This document shows, one piece after another, positions 52,917 through 61,546 of a stretch of 64,000 nt of DNA. The position numbers and the translations under genes were made by a program. The first letter of the stretch is position 1, and the number at the start of each line of letters is the position of its first letter. The stretch covers positions 1 to 64,000 of the forward strand of contig NZ_WBIQ01000005.1 in NCBI RefSeq assembly GCF_009749405.1, read 5' to 3'. Source of the stretch: Agromyces lapidis (GTDB lineage: Bacteria; Actinomycetota; Actinomycetes; Actinomycetales; Microbacteriaceae). The notes below the pieces were generated by a model. It saw only the letters and a list, made by a program, of their open reading frames with translations, did not search any database and was not told the origin of the DNA.

Positions 52917-53834
52917 ATGGACGTGCGCCGCCTCGATCTCCTCCGCGAACTCGCCGAGCGCGGCTCGGTGACCGCGGTCGCCGAGGCGACGGGGCGCACT
53001 CCGTCGGCGGTCTCGCAGCAGCTGAAGGTGCTCGAACGCGAAGCCGGCATGCCGCTCACCGAACGCAGCGGGCGGGGCGTCGTGCTGACGAGCGCCGGGC
53101 ATGCACTGGCCCGCAGCGCGACCGACGTCGCCATCGCCCTCGAACGCGCGACCGCCCTGTGGGACGAGTTCCGCAACCACCCGAGCGGCGAGGTCACGCT
53201 CATGACCTTCCCGACGATCGGCGCGACGGTGCTTCCCGCGGTGCTGGCCGAGCTCTCGCAGATCACGGGCCTCGTCGTGCACGCCACCGACCTCGACCCC
53301 GAGCTCGCCGAGTTCGCCGACCTCACGAGCGACTACGACATCGTGCTCGCCCACACCATGCCGGGCGTGCTGCCCTGGGGCGGTCGCGGGCTGCGGGCCG
53401 TGCCGCTGCTCACCGAACCGCTCGACATCGGCCTCCCGGCCGACCACCGGCTCGCGGGCCGCTCGCACCTCACGCCGGGCGACCTCGTCGACGAGACCTG
53501 GCTCGGAGTGCCGCCGGGCTTCCCCTTCGAGCGCATCCTGCACGCGATCGAGCAGCAGACCGGCCGCCGGGTGCGGGTGAGTCAGCGCTTCAGCGACATG
53601 CGCATCATCGAGGCATTCATCGAGACGGGGCTCGGCATCGCCTTCGTCCCCCGGTTCACGAGCGGTGCGGTTCCCGACTCGATCGTGCTGAAGCCGCTCC
53701 GCGGCGTGGCATCCTCTCGCCAGATCGTCGCCCTCGTCAGGCCCGACGTCGCCGAGCGCCTCGCCGTGCGCACCGTGCTCGACGTGCTCGTCTCGCAGTC
53801 CGCGCGGCTCGAGCGCGAGCACCTCGCCGACTGA
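52917..53834 (+). CDS. LysR-family transcriptional regulator
   Basis: A 305-residue regulator. The N-terminal winged helix (residues 1-60: RRLDLLRELAERGSVTAVAEATGRTPSAVSQQLKVLEREAGMPLTERSGRG) is followed by a periplasmic-binding-like effector domain from about residue 90. The latter carries DYDIVLAHTMPG and ETGLGIAFVPRF. The ATG at 52917 gives the exact family N-terminus. It is divergent from the 40-residue protein gene and 1.0 kb upstream of enoyl-CoA hydratase; which genes it controls is not shown by sequence beyond its own promoter. Confidence 0.9.
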   Translation: MDVRRLDLLRELAERGSVTAVAEATGRTPSAVSQQLKVLEREAGMPLTERSGRGVVLTSAGHALARSATDVAIALERATALWDEFRNHPSGEVTLMTFPTIGATVLPAVLAELSQITGLVVHATDLDPELAEFADLTSDYDIVLAHTMPGVLPWGGRGLRAVPLLTEPLDIGLPADHRLAGRSHLTPGDLVDETWLGVPPGFPFERILHAIEQQTGRRVRVSQRFSDMRIIEAFIETGLGIAFVPRFTSGAVPDSIVLKPLRGVASSRQIVALVRPDVAERLAVRTVLDVLVSQSARLEREHLAD

Positions 53835-53923
53835 TTGGCGATCGCCCACAGCGCGGGCGCCCGCGTCGCGGCGCGAGCATGGGGAGGGTCGCCAACGCCC
53901 GGGCGCTCCCCCGCCGAGCCGGG

Positions 53924-53929
53924 TAGGCT
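53924..53929 (+). promoter_or_regulatory. Leaderless -10 hexamer TAGGCT for the hydratase gene
   Basis: TAGGCT, 8 nt, then the ATG at 53938, without a ribosome site. Confidence 0.6.
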
Positions 53930-53937
53930 CCGGCAGC

Positions 53938-54711
53938 ATGGCCGATGACGCGATCCTGTTCGACGTGACCGACGGGCTCGCCCGCGTCACGCTCAACCGC
54001 CCCGCCCGCCTCAACGCGGTCGATCCCGAGGCGATCGGCCTCTGGCAGTCGATCGCGCACGAGATCTCCCGCCGCGAAGACATCGGCGCCGTGCTCTTCG
54101 ACGCCGAGGGCCGGGCGTTCTGCGCCGGCGGCGACGTCGTCGCCATGTCGGAGCTCGCGGCCGCGGGCGGCGACGCGGCGACCGTCATCACCGGCCTCGC
54201 CGATCGCATCCACGACGGCCATCGGATGCTCCGCGAGAGCGCGAAGCCGATCGTCGCCGCAGTGCAGGGCCCGGTCGCGGGCGGCGGCCTCGGCTTCATG
54301 CTCGTCGCCGACCTCGTCGTCGCGAGCGAGCAGGCGAGCTTCGCCAGTCGCTACGCGGATGTCGCGCTGACGCCCGACTGCGGCGTGAGCACGCTCCTCC
54401 CCGAGGCGGTCGGCACGCGCCGAGCCCTCGAGCTCACGCTCACCTCCCGCAGGCTGAACGCGGCCGAGGCGCTCGAATGGGGCCTCGTGACCGAGGTCGT
54501 GCCGCACGACGAGGTCGCCGGGCGAGCCCGCGCCATCGCGCAGTCGTGGCTCGACGGCGCGGCGGGGGCCTTCGGCCAGGCCAAGCGACTCGTGCGATCG
54601 GGGCTCGCGCGACCGTTCCAGGACGCCCTCGACGACGAGGCCCGCACGATCGGGGCGGCGTTCGCGACGCCCGACGCGCAGGCCGCGATCGCCGCGTTCG
54701 CGCGGCGCTGA
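53938..54711 (+). CDS. Enoyl-CoA hydratase/isomerase
   Basis: A 257-residue crotonase-fold enzyme, acting on acyl-CoA in fatty or branched acid breakdown. The oxyanion-hole segments are GRAFCAGGDVVAM (around residues 57-69) and GPVAGGGLGFMLVADLVVAS (about 110-129). The catalytic glutamate region DVALTPDCGVSTLLPEAVG lacks the usual second Glu of true hydratases (a D is present), so isomerase or another crotonase activity is possible. It is a single gene, convergent with mmsA. Confidence 0.88.
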   Translation: MADDAILFDVTDGLARVTLNRPARLNAVDPEAIGLWQSIAHEISRREDIGAVLFDAEGRAFCAGGDVVAMSELAAAGGDAATVITGLADRIHDGHRMLRESAKPIVAAVQGPVAGGGLGFMLVADLVVASEQASFASRYADVALTPDCGVSTLLPEAVGTRRALELTLTSRRLNAAEALEWGLVTEVVPHDEVAGRARAIAQSWLDGAAGAFGQAKRLVRSGLARPFQDALDDEARTIGAAFATPDAQAAIAAFARR

Positions 54712-54733
54712 CGCCGGCCCCGCCAGATCCCGT

Positions 54734-54802
54734 TTCAGGAGAACGCACGGGAGTCAGGACGATGTGGTGCGAATCGTCCTGAACTGCCGTACTTCTCCTG
54801 AA
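54734..54802. repeat. Nested extragenic palindrome between convergent genes
   Basis: The outer arms TTCAGGAGAA (54734-54743) and TTCTCCTGAA (54793-54802), a middle ACGG/CCGT pair, and the inner arms TCAGGACGAT (54754-54763) and ATCGTCCTGA (54773-54782) fold into one long stem with a 9-nt loop. It can terminate both flanking genes, but its composition, poorer in GC than the surroundings, resembles a dispersed REP-like element. Confidence 0.7.
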
Positions 54803-54824
54803 TCGATGGAGGGGCCGAGGCGGC

Positions 54825-56318
54825 TCAGTCGTGCTGCGGGAAGCCCAGGTTCAGCCCGCCGTGACTCGGGTCGAGCCACCGCGAGGTGATCGCCTTCTCC
54901 TGCGTGAAGAAGTCGAAACCGCGGGCGCCGTACGCCTTGGCGTTGCCGAACAGCGAGTCCTTCCAGCCGCCGAACGAGTGGTAGGCCACCGGCACCGGGA
55001 TCGGCACGTTGATGCCGACCATGCCGACCGTCACCTCGCGCTGGAACCGACGCGCGGCCCCGCCGTCGTTCGTGAAGATCGCCGTGCCGTTGCCGTAGGG
55101 CGAGCCGTTGATGATCTCGAGCCCGTCCTCGTAGCCGTCGACGCGCACGACCGAGAGCACCGGCCCGAAGATCTCGTCGCGATACACGGCCGATGACGTC
55201 GGCACGCGGTCGACGAGGGTCGGCCCGAGCCAGAACCCGGCCGAGTCACCGTCGATGACCGGGTCGCGACCGTCGACCACGAGCGTCGCCCCGTCGGCGG
55301 ACGCCACGTCGAGGTACCCCGCGACCTTGTCGCGGTGCTCGCGGGTGATCAGGGGGCCCATGTCGCACCCCCGGGTTCCGTCGCCGGTCGTCAGCCGCGA
55401 CATCCGATCGGCCACCTTCGCAACGAACTCGTCGGCGATCGAGTCGACCGCGAGCACCGCAGAGATCGCCATGCAGCGCTCGCCGGCCGAACCGAAGCCG
55501 GCGTTGACGGCGGCGTCGGCCGCGAGGTCGAGGTCGGCGTCGGGCAGCACCAGCATGTGGTTCTTCGCCCCGCCGAGAGCCTGCACGCGCTTGCCGTTCG
55601 CGGTCGCGGTCGTATAGATGTACTGCGCGATCGGCGTCGAGCCGACGAAGGAGATCGAGCGCACCGTCGGGTGGTGCAGCAGCGCGTCGACGGCGACCTT
55701 GTCGCCGTGCACGACGTTGAGCACGCCGTCGGGCAGCCCTGCCTCCTGCATGAGCTTCGCGAGCCAGACGGCGGCCGAGGGATCCTTCTCGGAGGGCTTC
55801 AACACCACCGTGTTGCCCGTCGCGATCGCGAGCGGGAAGAACCACAGCGGCACCATCGCCGGGAAGTTGAACGGCGAGATGATGCCGACGACGCCGACCG
55901 GCTGCCGCAGCGTGTACACGTCGACGCCGGTCGACACGTTCTCGCTGTACTCGCCCTTGGTGTAGCCGGGCATCGCGCACGCGAGCTCGACGACCTCGAT
56001 GCCGCGCGCGATCTCGCCGGCGGCATCGCCGAGCACCTTGCCGTGCTCGCTGGTGAGGATCGCGGCGAGCTCGTCGGTGCGACCCGCGAGCAGCTCGCGG
56101 AACCTGAACATCACCTGCTGCCGTTTCGCGATCGAGGTGTCGCGCCACCCGGGGAACGCGCGCGCCGCGGCGTCGACCGCCGCGTCGACGTCGTCGGTCG
56201 ACGCGAAGTGCACGCGCCGCTGCTCGACGCCGAGTGCGGGGTTGTAGACGGGGCCGCTGCGGGCGGGGTCGCCTGCGACGGATGCCCCGTCGATCCAGTG
56301 CTCGATGAAGTCGGTCAT
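54825..56318 (-). CDS. mmsA: CoA-acylating methylmalonate/malonate-semialdehyde dehydrogenase
   Basis: A 497-residue aldehyde dehydrogenase that converts malonate semialdehyde to acetyl-CoA (or methylmalonate semialdehyde to propionyl-CoA) with NAD+ and CoA. The catalytic cysteine is C282 in GERCMAIS. GGAKNH at 249-254, with Asn where ordinary aldehyde dehydrogenases have Glu, marks the CoA-dependent subgroup. A GAGGAG site lies before the ATG at 56318. It is last in the pyrimidine-type cluster, 25 bp after the aminotransferase gene, whose semialdehyde product it should consume. Confidence 0.94.
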   Translation of the reverse strand: MTDFIEHWIDGASVAGDPARSGPVYNPALGVEQRRVHFASTDDVDAAVDAAARAFPGWRDTSIAKRQQVMFRFRELLAGRTDELAAILTSEHGKVLGDAAGEIARGIEVVELACAMPGYTKGEYSENVSTGVDVYTLRQPVGVVGIISPFNFPAMVPLWFFPLAIATGNTVVLKPSEKDPSAAVWLAKLMQEAGLPDGVLNVVHGDKVAVDALLHHPTVRSISFVGSTPIAQYIYTTATANGKRVQALGGAKNHMLVLPDADLDLAADAAVNAGFGSAGERCMAISAVLAVDSIADEFVAKVADRMSRLTTGDGTRGCDMGPLITREHRDKVAGYLDVASADGATLVVDGRDPVIDGDSAGFWLGPTLVDRVPTSSAVYRDEIFGPVLSVVRVDGYEDGLEIINGSPYGNGTAIFTNDGGAARRFQREVTVGMVGINVPIPVPVAYHSFGGWKDSLFGNAKAYGARGFDFFTQEKAITSRWLDPSHGGLNLGFPQHD

Positions 56319-56343
56319 GATCTCCTCTTTCCTCGTCGGACGT

Positions 56344-57666
56344 TCAGTCGCCGAGCGCGACGCTCGACAGCACGTCGTCGTAGACGGCGATCGCCTCGGC
56401 GACGTCGTCGGCCGTGACGACGCATGGCGGCACGACATGGATGCGGTTGTCCTGGATGAATGGCAGCAGTCCACCTGCCACGAGCGCGGTCTTGATGCGG
56501 GCCATCGCGACCGCGGCCAGCGGTTCGCGGGTCTTCCGGTCGGCGACGAGCTCGAGCGCCCAGAAGACGCCCTCGCCGCGCACCTCGCCGATGACCTGGT
56601 GCCGCTCGGCGAGTTCTTCGAGCGCGGGCCCGATCGACTCGACCCCGATCTCGCGAGCGTGCTCGACGATGCCCTCGGCCGACATGGCGTCGAGCGTCGC
56701 GACGATCGAGGCCATCGCGAGCGGATGCCCCGAATAGGTCAGCCCGCCCGGGAAGACCCGTTCGTCGAAGGTCGCCGCGATCTCGTCGGAGATGATGACG
56801 CCGCCGGCCGGCACGTAGCCCGAGTTGACGCCCTTCGCGAAGGTGATGAGGTCGGGCCGCACCTCGTAGCCGTCGAAGGCGAACCAGCGCCCGGTGCGGC
56901 CGAAGCCGGCCATCACCTCGTCGAGGATGAGCATGATGCCGTGGCGGTCGCAGAGCGCGCGCACGCCCGCGAGGTATCCGGGCGGCGGCACCAGGATGCC
57001 GGCCGTTCCGGGGATCGTCTCGAGCAGCACCGCGGCGATCGAGGCCGGTCCCTCCGACTCGATCACCCGCGAGAGGTGGCGCAGCGCCCGCTCCGACTCC
57101 TCCTCGGGGGTGGCCGCCCAGAACTCGGAGCGGTAGAGGTAGGGGCCGAAGAAGTGCACGTGGCCGCGGGCGAACTCGTTGGGCACGCGTCGCCAGTCGC
57201 CCGTCGCAACGATCGCCGCGCCCGTGTTGCCGTGGTACGAGCGGTAGGTCGAGAGCACCTTGTCGCGCCCCGTGTGCAGACGCGCCATGCGCACGGCGTT
57301 CTCGTTGGCATCCGCGCCGCCGTTCGTGAAGAACACCTTGCGGAAGCCCGCCGGCGCGCGTGCGACGATGCGCTTCGCGGCCTCGCCGCGAGCGAGGTTC
57401 ACCGTCGACGGGGCGATCGTCGTGAGCAGTTCGGCCTGCTCGCGGATCGCCGCGACCACCGAGGGGTGCTGGTGCCCGATGTTGACGTTCACGAGCTGGC
57501 TCGAGAAGTCGAGGTACTCGCGGCCCGCGTGATCCCAGACGCGGGCGCCGCGTCCGCTCGCGACGACGAGCCCCGAGGACTGCGCCTGCGCCGACCAGGA
57601 GTGGAAGACGTGCTCGCGGTCGAGCCGCCGTGCGATGTCGTCGAGGTCTTCGAGGTTCTCGCTCAT
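56344..57666 (-). CDS. Class III aminotransferase (beta-alanine/omega-amino acid type)
   Basis: A 440-residue PLP enzyme. Family marks are the GGADANENAVRMAR loop, LILDEVMAGFGRTGR (D249 for the PLP nitrogen) and the Schiff-base lysine K278 in FAKGVNSGYVPAGG. The N-terminal SWSAQAQSSGLVVASG fits omega-amino acid:pyruvate or 2-oxoglutarate transaminases. Its position between an importer/dihydropyrimidinase cluster and mmsA supports beta-alanine or 3-aminoisobutyrate as donor. A strong hairpin (57697-57732) separates it from the upstream binding-protein gene. Confidence 0.9.
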   Translation of the reverse strand: MSENLEDLDDIARRLDREHVFHSWSAQAQSSGLVVASGRGARVWDHAGREYLDFSSQLVNVNIGHQHPSVVAAIREQAELLTTIAPSTVNLARGEAAKRIVARAPAGFRKVFFTNGGADANENAVRMARLHTGRDKVLSTYRSYHGNTGAAIVATGDWRRVPNEFARGHVHFFGPYLYRSEFWAATPEEESERALRHLSRVIESEGPASIAAVLLETIPGTAGILVPPPGYLAGVRALCDRHGIMLILDEVMAGFGRTGRWFAFDGYEVRPDLITFAKGVNSGYVPAGGVIISDEIAATFDERVFPGGLTYSGHPLAMASIVATLDAMSAEGIVEHAREIGVESIGPALEELAERHQVIGEVRGEGVFWALELVADRKTREPLAAVAMARIKTALVAGGLLPFIQDNRIHVVPPCVVTADDVAEAIAVYDDVLSSVALGD

Positions 57667-57696
57667 GGCTTCACTGCCTTTCGCTGGAGGTTCCGG

Positions 57697-57732
57697 GGAT
57701 GCTGCGCCGCCGAGGTCGGCGGCGCAGCATCC
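57697..57732. terminator. 15-bp stem hairpin between binding-protein and aminotransferase genes
   Basis: GGATGCTGCGCCGCC (57697-57711) pairs perfectly with 57718-57732 around GAGGTC, 6 bp after the binding-protein stop. It may end most transcripts, or protect the upstream mRNA while some read-through continues. Confidence 0.78.
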
Positions 57733-57738
57733 GCACTG

Positions 57739-58893
57739 CTAGTTGCCGCCCTCTTCGAGGGTGACGTCGATGGGCGACCAGTCGGCGCCCGTGAGGTCGA
57801 GGTCTTCGCCCTCGAGCTCCGAGAGCGCCTGCTCGATCCACTCGTTCGACCAGGCGGTCGCCGGCGGCTCCTCGGTGATGAGGTGGTCGCCCGCCTCGTT
57901 CACCGCGGCGAGCGCGCCCGCGACGGTCTTGTCCCACGCGGCTTCGTCGATGATGCCGATGCCGGCGTCGGAGGGCCAGATGAGCTTGTTGGTCTCGTTC
58001 ACCATCCAGAGCTCGTGGCTCGGGCCCCAGCCCGAACCTGCGGCGATCGTGATGTCGGCGGCGTCCTCTGGGTTCGCCGCGGCGAACGCCCACCCCTTGA
58101 TGACGGCCTTCAAGAACTTGACCGTCGTCTCCTGGTACTCGGTGTCGCTGTCGAGGCGCTCGGTGTCGGCCCAGATCGCGTCCTGCAGCATGGCCCCTTC
58201 GGTGTCTTCATACGAGATCACGTTGAAGTCCTCGGGCTGATAGAGCTCACCGGTGTCGGGGTTCGGGGTCTCGAGCAGCTGGGCGTACTCGTTGTACGTC
58301 ATGGCCTGGGCCGCATCGATGTCGCCCTGCAGGAACGCGTTCATGTTGAAGTCCTGCGTGATGATCTCGACGGTGGAGGCGTCGAGCCCCTCCGCGGCCA
58401 TCGCCGCGAAGATCTCCCACTCGTTGCCGAAGCCCCACGAGCCGATCTTCTTGCCCTCGAAGTCGGCGACCTCTTCGATGCCCGAATCGGCCCACGAGAC
58501 CTGCAGGGTGCCCGAGCGCTGGAAGATCTGCGCGATGTCGGTGAGGTTCGCCCCCTGCTCGATCGAGCCGAGCACCTTCGGCACCCACGCGATCGCGTAG
58601 TCGACGTCGCCGTTGGCGAGGGCGTCTTGAGGAACGATGTCGCCGCCCGACGGGATGATCTCGACGTCCAGGCCCTCCTCCTCGAAGAAGCCCTGGTCGG
58701 CGGCGGCGAAGTACCCGGCGAACTGCCCCTGCGGCAGCCACTGGAGCTGCAGCTTCACGGGGGTGAGCTCGCCGTCTCCTCCACCCCCGTCTCCGGAGCC
58801 GCCGGAGTCTCCGGACGAGCAGGCGGCGAGGAGGAACGCGGCCGTGACGGCGAACGCTCCGGCCGCGAGTCCGCGGCGTGTGCTGTGCTTCAT
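57739..58893 (-). CDS. ABC transporter substrate-binding lipoprotein (NMT1/THI5-like)
   Basis: A 384-residue lipoprotein with lipobox LLAAC (C25) and a Gly/Ser/Asp linker, then an NMT1/THI5-like binding fold: LQLQWLPQGQFAGYFAAADQGFFEEEGLDVEIIP, GSWGFGNEWEIFAA and QDFNMNAFLQGDIDAAQAMTYNEYAQLL. This family binds pyrimidine precursors, riboflavin, nitrate or taurine-like ligands. With dihydropyrimidinase in the operon, a pyrimidine or related cyclic ureide is the best guess. A GGAAGGA site precedes the ATG. Confidence 0.9.
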   Translation of the reverse strand: MKHSTRRGLAAGAFAVTAAFLLAACSSGDSGGSGDGGGGDGELTPVKLQLQWLPQGQFAGYFAAADQGFFEEEGLDVEIIPSGGDIVPQDALANGDVDYAIAWVPKVLGSIEQGANLTDIAQIFQRSGTLQVSWADSGIEEVADFEGKKIGSWGFGNEWEIFAAMAAEGLDASTVEIITQDFNMNAFLQGDIDAAQAMTYNEYAQLLETPNPDTGELYQPEDFNVISYEDTEGAMLQDAIWADTERLDSDTEYQETTVKFLKAVIKGWAFAAANPEDAADITIAAGSGWGPSHELWMVNETNKLIWPSDAGIGIIDEAAWDKTVAGALAAVNEAGDHLITEEPPATAWSNEWIEQALSELEGEDLDLTGADWSPIDVTLEEGGN

Positions 58894-58911
58894 GTCAGTC
58901 CTTCCCTGTTC

Positions 58912-59769
58912 TCAGTGCGAAACGGTGGTGCTGGTCGTGCTGACGGTGCTGGTGCCGGTGGTGCGGGTTCCTGGAGTCCGGGCTCCGGAGGTGCGGTCGC
59001 CCGAGCCGCGTCCACGCAGCACGAGCCGTTCGAGCGCGAGGGTCGCGAGGTAGAAGAGCAGGCCCAGCGCGATGGATGCCACGACGTAGGCCCAGGCCCG
59101 GGCGTAGGCGCTCGACGCCGCGGACGTCGAGATCAGGCTGCCGAGTCCGCCCCGCGGCCCGCCGAAGTACTCGGCGACGAGGGCGGAGATCACCGCGAGC
59201 GAGGAGGCGATGCGGATGCCGGTGAGGATGAACGGCCGCGCCGTCGGCAGGGTGAGCGAGCGCAGCACCTGGCCGGGGGTCGCCGCGTAGGCGCGCATGA
59301 GCTCGCGATGCACGGGCGTCGTCTGCCGGAATCCGCGCAGGGTGTTGAGGAACACCGGCACGAACGAGGCGAGCGCGGCGATCGCCTGGCGCCCGAACTG
59401 GCTGTCGGCGCCGAACATCGAGTTGAGCACGGGCGCGAGCGCGACGATCGGCACGACGGCGAGCGCGGCGATGACGGGGGCGCTCATGCGGTCGACCGCA
59501 CGCCACCTCGCGGCGAGCGCGGCGAGCGCGATGCCGAGCAGCGAGCCCACCACGAGACCGATGAGCGCGTTCGTGCCGGTGATGATCGTGGCCTGCACGA
59601 TCGAGTCCCACGAGGCGATGAGGGCGTCGACGATCGAGGCGGGGCTCGGCAGCAGGTAGTCCGAGACGCCGACGACGCTCACGAGGAACTGCCAGGCGCC
59701 GAGCACGATCAGCCCGACGGCCAGCGGCGCGACGATGCGCAGCGTCGTCTCGGTGCGGGGGCTCATCAT
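58912..59769 (-). CDS. ABC transporter permease 2 (NitT/TauT-like)
   Basis: A 285-residue permease with about six helices and the BPD_transp_1 coupling segment near MRAYAATPGQVLRSLTLPTARPFILTGIRIASS. The C-terminal tail is Thr/Ser/Arg-rich (TSGARTPGTRTTGTSTVSTT), unusual for the family. It overlaps the ATPase gene by 4 bp and precedes the binding protein by 18 bp. Together with the second permease (60665-61546) it forms a heterodimeric channel. Confidence 0.9.
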   Translation of the reverse strand: MMSPRTETTLRIVAPLAVGLIVLGAWQFLVSVVGVSDYLLPSPASIVDALIASWDSIVQATIITGTNALIGLVVGSLLGIALAALAARWRAVDRMSAPVIAALAVVPIVALAPVLNSMFGADSQFGRQAIAALASFVPVFLNTLRGFRQTTPVHRELMRAYAATPGQVLRSLTLPTARPFILTGIRIASSLAVISALVAEYFGGPRGGLGSLISTSAASSAYARAWAYVVASIALGLLFYLATLALERLVLRGRGSGDRTSGARTPGTRTTGTSTVSTTSTTVSH

Positions 59770-60668
59770 CGCGTCTCCACGCCGCGAGCGCCCGTGGCGA
59801 CGGGGGCGCCGTGCAGCGCCTCGCGCACGGCGGTCACCATCTCGAAGAACGAGCGGTCCTCGCGCAGCCCCTCGGTGCGCGCGGCTCGGGTCGCAGCGCC
59901 CTCGACCGCACCGACCCCGTCGGCGGGGCCTGCGGCGGCGCCGGCGAGCCGCATCGGGACGATCTCGCGGATGCGCCCCGGTCGCGGCGACATCACGACC
60001 ACCCGGTCGGAGAGGAACACCGCCTCGGGGATCGAGTGGGTGACGAAGACGACGGCCGCGCCCGTCTCGCCGGCGATGCGCACGAGATCGGCCTGCATCT
60101 TCTCGCGCGTCATCTCGTCGAGGGCGCCGAACGGCTCGTCCATGAGCAGCAGCCGGGGCTGCTCGGCGAGCGAGCGGGCGATCGCGACGCGCTGCTGCAT
60201 GCCGCCCGAGAGCTGGTCGGGGTAGCGCTCGGCGAACTCGGCCAGGCCGACCATGTCGAGCAGCTCGTCGACCTTAGCCCGCCGCGCCGCCTGCCCCACG
60301 CCATGCAGCTCGAGCGGCAGCGCGACGTTCGCAGCGACCGTGCGCCAGGGCAGGAGTCCGGCCTGCTGGAACGCGATGCCGTACTCCTGGTCGAGGCGGG
60401 CCCGCGTCGGCGTCTTGCCGAAGACGGCGATCGAGCCGGACGTGGGGGCGTCGAGGTCGGCGATGAGCCGCATGAGCGTCGACTTGCCGCACCCGCTGGG
60501 GCCGATGAGCGAGACGAACTCGCCGGCCGCGACGGAGAGGTCGATGCCCTCGAGCGCGTGCACCCGGCCGCCCTGCGTCTCGAACACCTTGTCGACGCTG
60601 CTCACCCGAACGGCGATGGCAGGTTCGGTAATCGTGCCGGGTGCCGCGGTGGTCTCGGGAGCGCTCAT
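59766..60668 (-). CDS. ABC transporter ATP-binding protein (NitT/TauT-like)
   Basis: A 300-residue ATPase with Walker A GPSGCGKST at 56-64, the Q-loop FQQAGLLPWRT, signature LSGGMQQR, Walker B LLLMDEPFGALDE and switch H in VFVTHSIPEAV. It belongs to the SsuB/TauB/NrtD group. A C-terminal Ala/Gly extension of about 45 residues is extra. It overlaps both neighbours by 4 bp and powers the importer encoded here. Confidence 0.93.
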   Translation of the reverse strand: MSAPETTAAPGTITEPAIAVRVSSVDKVFETQGGRVHALEGIDLSVAAGEFVSLIGPSGCGKSTLMRLIADLDAPTSGSIAVFGKTPTRARLDQEYGIAFQQAGLLPWRTVAANVALPLELHGVGQAARRAKVDELLDMVGLAEFAERYPDQLSGGMQQRVAIARSLAEQPRLLLMDEPFGALDEMTREKMQADLVRIAGETGAAVVFVTHSIPEAVFLSDRVVVMSPRPGRIREIVPMRLAGAAAGPADGVGAVEGAATRAARTEGLREDRSFFEMVTAVREALHGAPVATGARGVETR

Positions 60669-61546
60669 GCGGTTTCCTCCGTTCGTCGGTAGTTCTTCAG
60701 AATCACGCCGAGCAGCGCCACCGAGCCGGCGGCGACGAGCCCGAGCACGATGGCCCCGAAGATCGGCCCCCACGCTTTGGCCGGATCGCCGGAGGCCTGC
60801 CCCGCGAACTGGATGAGGAGGCGCCCGATGCCGCCCTGCAGACCGGTCGACACCTCGGCGACGACGGCGCCGATGACGGCGTTCGCCGCACCGAGCCGCA
60901 GCGCCGGCAGCAGATACGGCACCGCCGCGGGGAAGCGCAGCTTCATGAGCGTCGCCCAGTAGCCCGCGGCGTAGCTCTGCATGAGCTCCTCGTGGATTCG
61001 GTCGGGCGATTGGAGCCCCTTCAGCGCACCGATCGCGATCGGGAAGAAGGCGAGGTAGCTCGCGATCAGCGCGACCGACATCCAGTCCTGCCACTCGAAC
61101 GAGCCGATCTCGACGCGAGAGCCCCAGCTCTTCACGATGGGCGCGAAGGCGATGAGCGGCACCGTCTGGCTGAGCACGATCCAGGGCAGCAGGCCCCACT
61201 CGGCGACGCGCCAGCGCTGCATCACGAGCGCGAGGCCGATGCCCACCACGACGCCGACGAGCCAGCCGGCGGCGGCGATGCCGAGCGTCGTGAGCGCGCC
61301 GAGCAGGATCACGAGCCACAGCGGCTGGGCCGAGGGCGAGCGCGTCACGGGTTCGGCGAGGCGGCCGAACATATCCCAGACGTGCGGCATGGCGAGGTCG
61401 GTGGTGCGCGGCAGCACTCGCGTCTCGCCGATGAGCACTCCGTCGGCGGGAGCGAGCAGCTTGTACCCCTCCCAGAGCACGACGAGCAGCAGCAGGCCGG
61501 CGACGCCCCATCCGACGACGGCCGCTCGGCGAGCCGCGGTGGTCAT
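60665..61546 (-). CDS. ABC transporter permease 1 (NitT/TauT-like)
   Basis: A 293-residue permease with about six helices. A long periplasmic loop follows the first helix (KLLAPADGVLIGETRVLPRTTDLAMPHVWDMFGRL). The coupling EAA-type loop is HEELMQSYAAGYWATLMKLRFPAAVPYLLPALRLGAANAV. It overlaps the LLM enzyme gene and the ATPase gene by 4 bp each. It is clearly diverged from permease 2, so not a recent duplicate. Confidence 0.9.
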   Translation of the reverse strand: MTTAARRAAVVGWGVAGLLLLVVLWEGYKLLAPADGVLIGETRVLPRTTDLAMPHVWDMFGRLAEPVTRSPSAQPLWLVILLGALTTLGIAAAGWLVGVVVGIGLALVMQRWRVAEWGLLPWIVLSQTVPLIAFAPIVKSWGSRVEIGSFEWQDWMSVALIASYLAFFPIAIGALKGLQSPDRIHEELMQSYAAGYWATLMKLRFPAAVPYLLPALRLGAANAVIGAVVAEVSTGLQGGIGRLLIQFAGQASGDPAKAWGPIFGAIVLGLVAAGSVALLGVILKNYRRTEETA

